In this document: positions 56,699 through 64,000 of the stretch, one piece after another
Position numbering within the stretch: the first letter of the stretch is position 1
How the letters are laid out: each line of letters opens with the position of its first letter
Origin: JAEUHZ01 sp964552795
Lineage (GTDB): Bacteria; Planctomycetota; UBA1135; GCA-002686595
NCBI GenBank assembly: GCA_964552795.1
Contig: CAZKIO010000021.1
Coordinates: forward strand, 1 to 64,000
Direction of reading: 5' to 3'
Length of the DNA stretch: 64,000 bases
Translations under genes and position numbers: made by a program
The notes under the pieces: model-generated
What the model was told of the DNA's origin: nothing
The model's input: the letters and a program-made list of their open reading frames with translations, nothing else
The model's database searches: none

Positions 56699-58176
56699 AT
56701 GATGACGGCTCGCTCTCTCGCTCTCTGCGAGCGGGCGCGACGCTCGCCTCGGCCAGCGTCCTGAGCGCCACGGTTCTGGCGCAAACACCCAACCTGCTGG
56801 TCAACGATGTCAACGTTGCGGACTGGGGACCCGCAGGCGGAGATGTCCAGGAGGCGGCGCTTGCCATGACACGCGCCTACCGGATCACGGCCTTCCAATC
56901 GAAGTTCGGCCTCGGCAACGGACCCACGCGGTCGGCGAGAGGCAACAACCAGTCCGCCAACTGGACCGCGGCGGACATCGCCAGCTACGGCGGTCTCGAC
57001 TCATCGATCGCCGTTGCTGACGCCACCGTGGGTTCGGTCAAGTTCGTCATGTTCGCAATGAACAATCCAGGCGGCGGCCACATCAGGTATGCCCTGTACC
57101 AGCCGGATGCTGCGATCCCCTTCACCGAGTGGACGGTTGCATTCGATGCTGGTGGAACGACCCTTGGAAACGACAAGCCGTGGGTGATCCGCCGGACTGC
57201 GCAGGACTTCTTCCTGTTCTGGTTCAATGGTGGACCCACGGGTTACTCGTATCTTCGGACAAGTGATGGCACGAACTGGGGTGGACCGGGAAACTACCTC
57301 GAGCGCTACTCGGTCCGTCCGACCCCAGGTGACCCGCCATACCCGGGGACGTTCTGCTGCCAGCCGGCGGTGAGCGCCGATGGCAGAATCCACCTCGCTC
57401 ACTCGCTCGACCTGATGTCCACGGGCGGGACGATCCGTGTGCTCGTCGGCAACCATCCCGAGGGCGACAACAGCGGCCCGCTCGACTTCGAGTACCTCCT
57501 GAACTCCTCGGGTACTCCGCTGGAGATCCCGCTGAGGACGTGGGCCAACGACTACCTTCCGGTTCCCGACGTGTCTGGCCTCCTCAAGTCAGCCCGAGTG
57601 CCCTACCTGGTGTGCGACCCTACCAGCCAGGACCGCGCCTACATCTTCTTCCACGACGTAGCTGCCGACGATCCGGACGACGTCAACGTATACTGCGCGC
57701 GGCTGACCGGGAGTGCGGGTGCATGGAGCGCCGCCGTCGATCTCATCCGTGAGGATGCCGTGCAAACCGAGCCACCCTTCGCTCGCGCGGACCAGTTCAC
57801 CCCAGTCGCCGCGACCGACAGCAAGGGTTGGCTTCACGTCATCTACTACGACAACCGGCCGGCACCGGGCCTCGCAGGCTGGTGGAGACAGTACGACGTG
57901 CGTTATGCGCTCTCCACAGATCATGGCCTGACGTGGACCCACCGCAATCTGCGCACGGATCCGGAGGCGCTGCCCATTTTGGACCTAGGCCTACAAGGTG
58001 CCGGAATTCCCGTTGATTGGGGGCCCAGGGAGTACAACGGAATCGCCACCTACGAGAGCGGTGGGGCAACGCACGTGTGGGTCACCTACATGGGCGCCAA
58101 CGCAGACACGTCACCCGAGGAGGACCCACAGCATCTCTCGCGGATCTTCGCTTCCCACATCGTCGTGGGGCCCTGA
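56699..58176 (+). CDS. Secreted sialidase-fold-like protein, frame broken in the signal peptide by an 8-bp repeat
   Basis: The ATG at 56699 follows GGGGAGGAATCC, a strong ribosome site, and reads MMTARSLAL before the frame is lost; as assembled it stops at TGA 56762. Removing one CGCTCTCT unit, or one CT, joins it to 'RAGATLASASVLSATVLAQ', a full signal peptide, and gives about 489-491 residues. Homology to locus A extends upstream of the first in-frame ATG at 56866 ('VADWGPAGGDVQEAALAMTR' against 'IADLGPAGADVHEPALAMTR'), so 56866 is not the native start. The mature part is sialidase-like: 'KPWVIRRTAQDFFLFWF', 'TFCCQPAVSADG', 'LHVIYYDNRP'. Followed after 13 bases by its partner gene. Confidence 0.76.
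56711..56726 (+). repeat. Tandem (CGCTCTCT)2 in a signal-peptide coding region
   Basis: Two perfect eight-base units lie ten bases after the end of the first ATG. A single unit would keep the gene in frame. It occupies the same place as the (TC)9 tract of the paralogous gene. Confidence 0.85.
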
Positions 58177-58189
58177 CCGGAGGTATGCC

Positions 58190-59524
58190 ATGCGAACATC
58201 CGCATTCCGATCGGTCCCGCTAGTTGCCGTCATGTGGTCGGTCGGGTCCGCGGTATCACCTGCACTGAGCCAGTCGGTCTCCATCCCCGCCGGCACAATG
58301 CGCATTGCGCCAACGCCTGCGCGCTTCCCCTGGAGCCTCCATCCCGGAGCCGGATCATGGGTTCAGCTCGGCACGTCGATGCCTGGGGCCGACGTGGTCT
58401 ACAACAACACGTCGGATCCCGGATTCTTCGCGGCGCTCTCACCCGGGGAGGTTCTCTTCGACGTAGGGAGAATCCCCAGCGACACCTATCCATCCAGCGG
58501 CGCCGCGACCTCGGGGTGCGCGACGAGCACGCTCATCACGGGCTTTGAGATCAGCTACTGCACGGACATGTCCAGCGTCGACGTGCGGGTGAGGTTCTAC
58601 AATCAGCACAACGAGTGCTTCTTCGCACCTACGCAGCCAGTGGCGGCGCTTGACTTGAACGGGCTGCCCGGTTCCGGCTCGGGGGCCATGGTCTGCTGGA
58701 TCGTGACCGTGGCCCTGCGTGGATCTCCGGATCTGTCCTTCCCTCTTCTCAACGATGGTGATGGTGATTGGGATCCACCGACCGTCACCGACGATACGTT
58801 CGGGTGGAGCATCGAGTTCACGAATGTCTCCGGGCCTCGAACTGGACCGTATGCAGGCGGCGATATCCTGACCGGACCGAAGGGCACCCGCTTCAGCCCC
58901 GGAGTGGTCGACTACTCGGAGTCGGGAGACGGGCTGTCGAACGGTGGTGGTGTCTACGTGATGCCGCAGGGAGTCTGCTCGGACTGGTGGCCCTATGCAC
59001 GGGGCCCGTACCTGCGGCTGTTCGCCGACGCGTGCGGCACGCTCGCCGGAGCGCCGTTCTGCACCGGCGACGGCAGCGGCACGGCCTGCCCCTGCGGTCC
59101 GAGTCCGGGACTCAATCGCGAGGGATGCCCGAACTCCGTGAACGGTGTCAACGGCGGACGCCTGGAAGCCATCGGCACGGCCAGCCTGTCGGCCGATTCG
59201 GTCCTCCTGCGGGCGCTGCGGTTGCCCGGTTCGACCTCGGCGCTCTTCTTCCAGGGCACCCAACGCGTCCAGGGCGGGGCCGGCGAGCTCTTCGGCGATG
59301 GGCTGCGCTGCGCGGGCGGCAGCGTCTTGCGCCTGGGCACGAAGCAAGCAGTGGCTGGCCAGGTCGAGTACCCCGGTGCCGGCGATGCGCGCGTCTCGGT
59401 CCGAGGTGCCATCGCTGCACCGGGAACGCGCACCTACCAGGTCTGGTACCGCAACACGGCGAACTACTGCACGCCCGCCGCGTTCAACCTGACGAACGGC
59501 TGGGAACTGGACTGGCAGGCCTGA
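58190..59524 (+). CDS. Exported protein with W-xx C-terminal domain (locus B partner)
   Basis: A 444-residue paralogue of the gene at 33674. The ATG at 58190 has GGAGG seven bases upstream. The signal peptide ends near 'SAVSPALSQ'. The N-terminal domain matches locus A in phrases such as 'MPGADVVYNNTSDPGFF', 'ISYCTDMSSVDV', 'DGDGDWDPP' and 'GPYLRLFADACGTL'. The shared domain ('CTGDGSGTACPCGPSPG', 'FGDGLRCAGGSVLRLG', 'YQVWYRNTANYCT') ends 'WELDWQA'. It follows the frame-broken sialidase-like gene by 13 bases and converges on argJ with 19 bases between stops. Confidence 0.84.
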   Translation: MRTSAFRSVPLVAVMWSVGSAVSPALSQSVSIPAGTMRIAPTPARFPWSLHPGAGSWVQLGTSMPGADVVYNNTSDPGFFAALSPGEVLFDVGRIPSDTYPSSGAATSGCATSTLITGFEISYCTDMSSVDVRVRFYNQHNECFFAPTQPVAALDLNGLPGSGSGAMVCWIVTVALRGSPDLSFPLLNDGDGDWDPPTVTDDTFGWSIEFTNVSGPRTGPYAGGDILTGPKGTRFSPGVVDYSESGDGLSNGGGVYVMPQGVCSDWWPYARGPYLRLFADACGTLAGAPFCTGDGSGTACPCGPSPGLNREGCPNSVNGVNGGRLEAIGTASLSADSVLLRALRLPGSTSALFFQGTQRVQGGAGELFGDGLRCAGGSVLRLGTKQAVAGQVEYPGAGDARVSVRGAIAAPGTRTYQVWYRNTANYCTPAAFNLTNGWELDWQA

Positions 59525-59543
59525 TCGATCCCGGCGCGCGACG

Positions 59544-60752
59544 TTACGAGCGGTAGTCCGCGTTGATGCGCACGTAGTCGGCGCTGAAGTCGCAGGTCCA
59601 GGCCTCGGCGCCGGCGCTGCCGGCGGCGAGGTCGACGCCCAGCACCACCTCGTGCTTCTGCAGGAGGTGCATGTGCGCGTCCTCCTCGTTCTCGGGGTGC
59701 GGCTTGCCGTTCGAGTACACGTCCGCTTCGCCGATCCACACGCGCGCGTTCACCGCGTCGAACGCGACGCCGGCGCGGCCGGCCGCGGCCAGGATGCGGC
59801 CCCAGTTGGGATCGCGGCCGTGCACGGCGGTCTTGGTCAGCGGGCTCGTCGCGATCGTCCGCGCCACCAGCGCCGCGGCGGCCTCGCTCGGCGCTCCGGT
59901 AACCTGCACGGTCACGAGGCGCGTCGCACCCTCGCCGTCGGCGGCGACGGCCTTCGACAGCTCGCGCGACACGTCGAGCAGCGCGCGCGCGCAGGCCTCC
60001 TGCTGCGTCGCTCCGGCGCCGCCGGCGTGCGAGCTCCACAGGACGACCGCGTCGTTGGGCGAGGTGTCGCCGTCGACCGTCAGGCGGTTGAAGCTGCGGT
60101 CGGCGATGCCGCGCAGCGCGGCGCGCGGGTCGGCCGCGAGCGGGCCGTCGGTCAGCAGGTAGCCCAGCATGGTCGCCATGTTGGGGTGGATCATCCCCGA
60201 GCCCTTGGCGACGCCCGTCACGCGGAACGACGGGCCGTTCTTCTCCTCGACCGCCAGCGTGCGCACCTTGGGCACGAGGTCGGTCGTCATGATCGCCTGC
60301 GCGAAATCCCCCAGGCCGCGCTCGTGCGCCGCGCCGGCGAGCGCCGGGAGCTTCTCGAGGATGCGCTCGACCGGCAGGCGCAGCCCGATCACGCCGGTGC
60401 TCATGAACAGGACCTGCTCCGGCGGGCAGCCGACGAGCTCGGCCAGCGCGCGCTGCACGCGGCGCGCGTCCTCGACGCCTTCGGCGCCGGTCGAGCAGTT
60501 GGCGTTGCCCGAGTTGACGAGCAGCGCGCGCACCCGGCCGCCGCTCTTCTCGAGCGCGTCGCGGCACAAGGGCACGTGCACCCCCAGGTGCTGGTTGGTG
60601 GTGAAGACGGCGGTCGCCGGGAACGCCTCGGCGGCGACGATCAGGCCCAGGTCGAGCTTGTTCTTGCGCGCGCGGATGCCGCAGTGCGCGCCCGCGGCCT
60701 TGAAGCCGGCGGGCAGGACGGGGCGCGTGTCGCTGGCACGGGTGTCGTTCAT
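59544..60752 (-). CDS. argJ: Bifunctional ornithine acetyltransferase / N-acetylglutamate synthase
   Basis: A 402-residue protein. It transfers the acetyl group of N-acetylornithine to glutamate in arginine synthesis and may also use acetyl-CoA. 'LLVNSGNANCSTG', 'FMSTGVIG' and 'GVAKGSGMIHPNMATML' are family hallmarks. The self-cleavage point is the Ala193-Thr194 bond, leaving Thr194 as nucleophile of the beta chain. The C-terminus 'CDFSADYVRINADYRS' is typical. The start lies two bases after the argH stop, the last gene of the visible argFGHJ cluster. Confidence 0.95.
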   Translation of the reverse strand: MNDTRASDTRPVLPAGFKAAGAHCGIRARKNKLDLGLIVAAEAFPATAVFTTNQHLGVHVPLCRDALEKSGGRVRALLVNSGNANCSTGAEGVEDARRVQRALAELVGCPPEQVLFMSTGVIGLRLPVERILEKLPALAGAAHERGLGDFAQAIMTTDLVPKVRTLAVEEKNGPSFRVTGVAKGSGMIHPNMATMLGYLLTDGPLAADPRAALRGIADRSFNRLTVDGDTSPNDAVVLWSSHAGGAGATQQEACARALLDVSRELSKAVAADGEGATRLVTVQVTGAPSEAAAALVARTIATSPLTKTAVHGRDPNWGRILAAAGRAGVAFDAVNARVWIGEADVYSNGKPHPENEEDAHMHLLQKHEVVLGVDLAAGSAGAEAWTCDFSADYVRINADYRS

Positions 60753-60754
60753 GG

Positions 60755-62173
60755 TCACTGGTCGTCTTCCTCTTCGGCCTGGTCGCGGTCGATGGCGGCG
60801 AACTCCTCGCGCCAGCGCTGGATCTGCGCACGCACCTGATTGGGCGCGGTGCCGCCCACGACGTCGCGGCGCGCCAGCACCGCGTCGACGTGGAGCTCGC
60901 GCGCGAGGTCCAGGCCGACGAGCTCGGGCAGCAGCTTCTTGAGCACGTCCTTGGGCAGCTCCTCGATCTCGCAGCCGTGCTCCAGCGCGGCGCGCACCAC
61001 GGCGCCGGTGCGCTCGTGCGCCACGCGGAACGCGACGCCCTTGCGCACCAGGAGGTCGGCGAGATCGGTGGCGTTCATGCCGCCCTTCGCCGCCGCGGCG
61101 CGGCAGCGCTCGGGCACGTAGCGCACGTTCTTCACCAGCGTCACGGCGACGTCGAGCTTGGCGAGCATGTCCCCGATGCCCAGCAGCAGCGTCTGCTTGT
61201 CCTCCTGCAGGTCGCGGTTGTACGCGAGCGGCAGGCTCTTCAGCGTGGCGAGAAACCCCGTCAGCTCGCCGATCGAACGGCCCGCCTTGCCGCGCAGGAG
61301 CTCGAACCCGTCGGGGTTCTTCTTCTGCGGCATCAGGCTGGAGCCCGTGGCGATCGCGTCGGACAGCTCGAGGAAGCCGGCCTCGTGGCTGGAGAAGAAG
61401 ATCCAGTCCTCGGCGAGGCGCGAGACGTGCACCGCGATCAGCGCGCACACGAACAGGCCCTCGGCCAGGTGGTCGCGGTCCGACACGGCGTCGAGGCTGT
61501 TCTGCGTCGGCTCGGCGAACCACAGGTCCTGGGCCAGCGTCCCGCGATCGATCGGGAAGGCCGTGCCGGCCAGCGCGCCGCTGCCCAGCGGGCACGTGTC
61601 CATGCGCGCCAGCGCGTCCGCGAGGCGCGAGCGGTCGCGCGCGAACATCTCGGCGTAGGCGAGGGCGTGGTGGCCGGCCGAGATCGGCTGCGCGCGCTGC
61701 AGGTGCGTGAAGCCCGGCAGCGGCAGGTCGGCGTTGTCCTCGGCCAGGTCGACGAGCGCGCGCTGGAGCAGGTCCAGGCGCGCGTCGATGCCGGCCAGGA
61801 GGTCGCGCTGGAAGAGCTTCAGGTCGGTCGCGACCTGGTCGTTGCGCGAGCGGCCGGTGTGCAGCCGCCGCGCGAGGTCGCCGACCTTCTCGGTCAGCGC
61901 CTCCTCGACCAGGGTGTGCACGTCCTCCGCCTCCGAATCCGTCAGCGATTCGGGGTCCTCCAGCGCCGACTCGAAGATCTGCGCCAGCGCCTCCTCGATG
62001 CGCCGGCCCTCGGCCGGCTTCAGCACGCCCGCGTCGACGAGCGCCTTGGCCCAGGCCATGCTCGCCGTGACGTCCATCGGCAGGAGGATCTGGTCGAACG
62101 GCAGGCTCTTCTGGAACTCGAAGAACTCCGGGTCGGTCCGGCCGGCGAAGCGGCCGCCCCACATGCGCGTCAC
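60755..62173 (-). CDS. argH: Argininosuccinate lyase
   Basis: A 472-residue protein that splits argininosuccinate to arginine and fumarate in the cytoplasm. It shows 'MWGGRFAGRTDPEFFEFQKS' near the start, 'DVHTLVEEALTEKVGDLARR', 'HTGRSRNDQVATDLKL' and the fumarase/ASL signature GSSLMPQKKNPD at 277-288. The GTG start overlaps the argG stop (GTGA) and has AAGGT upstream. An ATG three codons later lacks a ribosome site. Confidence 0.96.
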   Translation of the reverse strand: MTRMWGGRFAGRTDPEFFEFQKSLPFDQILLPMDVTASMAWAKALVDAGVLKPAEGRRIEEALAQIFESALEDPESLTDSEAEDVHTLVEEALTEKVGDLARRLHTGRSRNDQVATDLKLFQRDLLAGIDARLDLLQRALVDLAEDNADLPLPGFTHLQRAQPISAGHHALAYAEMFARDRSRLADALARMDTCPLGSGALAGTAFPIDRGTLAQDLWFAEPTQNSLDAVSDRDHLAEGLFVCALIAVHVSRLAEDWIFFSSHEAGFLELSDAIATGSSLMPQKKNPDGFELLRGKAGRSIGELTGFLATLKSLPLAYNRDLQEDKQTLLLGIGDMLAKLDVAVTLVKNVRYVPERCRAAAAKGGMNATDLADLLVRKGVAFRVAHERTGAVVRAALEHGCEIEELPKDVLKKLLPELVGLDLARELHVDAVLARRDVVGGTAPNQVRAQIQRWREEFAAIDRDQAEEEDDQ

Positions 62174-63456
62174 GGGCGCACCTTGGCGGGCAGCGCCGGC
62201 GCGCGGCGCGCGGTCTTGGGCTTCGCTGCCTTGGTCGCGCCCTTGGCCGGCTTGCGGTCGCCGCGGCGCACGCTGGCCGCGACCATCCCCGGCAGCCCGT
62301 ACAGCTTGACGAATCCTCGGCTGTCCTTGTGCTCGAAGCCCGCGCTCTGGCCGAACGTGGCGAGGTCCTCGCTGTAGAGCGAGAAGGGGCTGGTGCAGGA
62401 CAAGGCGGTGGCCGTTCCCTTGAACAGCTTGACGGTGACCTCGCCGGTCACGGTCTCGGTGGCCTTCAGGAAGAACGCATCCAGCGCCTCGCGCAGCGGC
62501 GCGAACCAGCGGCCCGTGTACACGAGGTCGGCGTACTCGGGCATCAGCTTCTCGCACTGGCGCAGCGTGTCGCGGTCCATCGTGAGGGCGCGCAGCGTGC
62601 GCAGAGCCTCGATCAGGATCGTGCCGCCCGGCGTCTCGTACACGCCGCGCGACTTCATCCCGACCAGGCGGTTCTCGACGATGTCGACGCGGCCCACGCC
62701 GTGGCGGCCGCCCAGCTCGTTGAGCAGCGCCAGCAGCGCCTCGGGCGCGAGGCGCTTCTTGTTGACCGCGACGGGGACGCCCTTCTCGAAGCCCAGGACG
62801 ACGGTCTCCGCGACGCTCGGCGCCTTCTCCGGCGCCACCGTCAGCATCCACACGTCGTCCGGCGGCGCGTTGGCCGGGTCCTCCAGCGCGCCGCCCTCGT
62901 GGCTGATGTGCCACAGGTTGCGGTCGCGGCTGTAGATCTTCGTGCGGCTCGCCGTGATCGGGATCTTGCGCGCCTCGGCGTAGTCGATCGCGTCCTCGCG
63001 GCTCGTGATGTCCCAGTCGCGCCACGGCGCGATGATCCTGAGATCCGGCGCGAGCGCCATGTAGGTCAGCTCGAAGCGGACCTGGTCGTTGCCCTTGCCC
63101 GTGCAGCCGTGCGCGACTGCGGTCGCGCCGACCTCGCGCGCGTAGTCGACCTGCACCTTGGCCAGGATCGGCCGCGCCATGCTGGTGCCGAGCAGGTAGC
63201 GGCCCTCGTACACCGTCATCGCGCGCAGGCACGGCCAGACGTAGTCCGTCAGGAACTCGCGGCGCACGTCGACGACCTTGCAGCTCTTGGCGCCGGTCTT
63301 CCTGGCCTTCTCGGCCAGGCCCGCGAGCTCCTCGGCGCCCTGGCCCACGTCGCCGCACACGGCGTGAACCTCCAGGCCGTGGTTCTCCTTGAGCCAGGGG
63401 ATGATGATCGACGTGTCCAGTCCGCCGGAGTACGCGAGGACGACTTTCTCGGCCAT
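62170..63456 (-). CDS. argG: Argininosuccinate synthase
   Basis: A 428-residue protein that joins citrulline and aspartate using ATP. The ATP pyrophosphatase motif 'LAYSGGLDTS' is at residues 7-16, with 'HGCTGKGNDQVRFE' and 'LLGTSMARP' further on. The last roughly 30 residues are a Lys/Ala/Pro-rich tail absent from most ArgG proteins, perhaps a lineage extension. AGGAT lies before the ATG. Downstream it overlaps argH by four bases. Confidence 0.96.
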   Translation of the reverse strand: MAEKVVLAYSGGLDTSIIIPWLKENHGLEVHAVCGDVGQGAEELAGLAEKARKTGAKSCKVVDVRREFLTDYVWPCLRAMTVYEGRYLLGTSMARPILAKVQVDYAREVGATAVAHGCTGKGNDQVRFELTYMALAPDLRIIAPWRDWDITSREDAIDYAEARKIPITASRTKIYSRDRNLWHISHEGGALEDPANAPPDDVWMLTVAPEKAPSVAETVVLGFEKGVPVAVNKKRLAPEALLALLNELGGRHGVGRVDIVENRLVGMKSRGVYETPGGTILIEALRTLRALTMDRDTLRQCEKLMPEYADLVYTGRWFAPLREALDAFFLKATETVTGEVTVKLFKGTATALSCTSPFSLYSEDLATFGQSAGFEHKDSRGFVKLYGLPGMVAASVRRGDRKPAKGATKAAKPKTARRAPALPAKVRP

Positions 63457-63509
63457 GGTTCGGAATCCTGAGTTGGGGGGATGCGTGCGTGGGTTCTGGT
63501 GCAGGCCGC

Positions 63510-64000
63510 TCAGCGCTTGTCGCCCATGAGCAGGACGAGGATGGCCTTCTGCACGTGCAGGCGGTTCTCGGCGATGTCGTACACGACCGAATTGGGCCCG
63601 TCGATCACGCCGGCCGTGACCTCCTGCCCGCGGTGCGCCGGCAGGCAGTGCAGGAACAGGGCGTCGGGGCTGGCCAGCGCCATCATCTCCTCGTCGACGC
63701 GGTAGTCGTTGAAGATCGCCGAGCGCTCCTCGATCTCGTCCTCCTGGCCCATGCTGGCCCACACGTCGGTGTAGACCGCCTCGGCGCCGCGGACGCCGTT
63801 CTCGACGTCGTTGGTGATCTGGATGTCCGAGCCCGACTCGCGCGCGATCAGCATGGCCTCGCTGACGACGCGCGCGTTGGGCTCGTAGCCCTCGGGCGAG
63901 CACACCGTGATGTGCGCGCCCAGGCGCGCCGCGGTGTGCAGCAGCGAGTGGCACGTGTTGTTGCCGTCGCCGACGTAAACGACGCGCCGGCCCTTCACCG
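63510..64000 (-). CDS. argF: Ornithine carbamoyltransferase, 3' part
   Basis: The 5' end lies beyond the window; about 163 C-terminal codons are visible. 'VVYVGDGNNTCHSLLHTAA' is the ornithine-domain start, and 'FLHCLPAHRGQEV' is the OTC signature with the catalytic Cys. The gene forms citrulline from ornithine and carbamoyl phosphate. It is followed after 53 bases by argG in the same direction. Confidence 0.95.
   Translation of the reverse strand, partial: VKGRRVVYVGDGNNTCHSLLHTAARLGAHITVCSPEGYEPNARVVSEAMLIARESGSDIQITNDVENGVRGAEAVYTDVWASMGQEDEIEERSAIFNDYRVDEEMMALASPDALFLHCLPAHRGQEVTAGVIDGPNSVVYDIAENRLHVQKAILVLLMGDKR

Noticed and set aside
56866..58176. ATG at 56866 as the true start of the locus B sialidase-like gene
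   Set aside because: Homology to the locus A protein extends about 25 residues upstream of it, and a strong ribosome site and signal peptide lie at 56699.

Overview
The window is a high-GC bacterial chromosome segment that most resembles Planctomycetota. The case rests on many exported proteins sharing a GDG...CPC...WYRN...LTNG C-terminal domain, Ser/Thr kinases with a DWG motif, a DUF47-Pit pair, NHL, HEAT and LVIVD secreted proteins, a Cys-type sulfatase and a di-haem peroxidase. The lineage is an inference from memory of these families, not a phylogeny. High GC leaves long open frames on both strands, so I kept the frames with a recognisable family, signal peptide or ribosome site. No rRNA, tRNA or CRISPR array was seen.

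Layout. 1-14078: a secreted HEAT-repeat protein, two divergent GT-C-type membrane proteins, a lipoprotein with a GH113-like barrel that seems to lack its nucleophile, MgtE, a beta-CASP nuclease and two exported proteins that look like degenerate metallopeptidases. 14315-20798: housekeeping genes recG, DUF47-pit, a small membrane protein and glnS. 20911-31729: two paralogous M36-like metallopeptidases whose last 1068 bp are identical, an LVIVD-repeat secreted protein, and a membrane kinase whose extracytoplasmic domain carries a CxxCH haem motif. 31759-59524: an accessory region full of exported proteins (sialidase-like, NHL, YtkA-like, di-haem peroxidase, sulfatase, Rax2-like repeats, metzincin, beta-helix, HAF-like). 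59544-64000: arginine genes argF (partial), argG, argH and argJ on the minus strand.

Four observations stand out. (1) The same two-gene locus occurs twice (32135-35017 and 56699-59524). In both, the first gene has a strong ribosome site and a signal-peptide start, but the reading frame is broken by a short tandem repeat inside the signal peptide: (TC)9 in one, (CGCTCTCT)2 in the other. Changing the repeat number by one unit would restore a full signal peptide in each. This suggests phase variation, or paired assembly errors. (2) Seven proteins end in the same domain with Trp exactly three residues from the C-terminus, which suggests an uncharacterised sorting or anchoring tail. (3) A 117-bp palindrome occurs twice, each copy beginning on the last base of the TGA stop of a gene for such a protein. 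(4) The 3' ends of these genes look recombinationally active: there is a gene-conversion tract ending exactly at a stop codon, and a fossil of the argJ 3' end lies downstream of another gene of the family.
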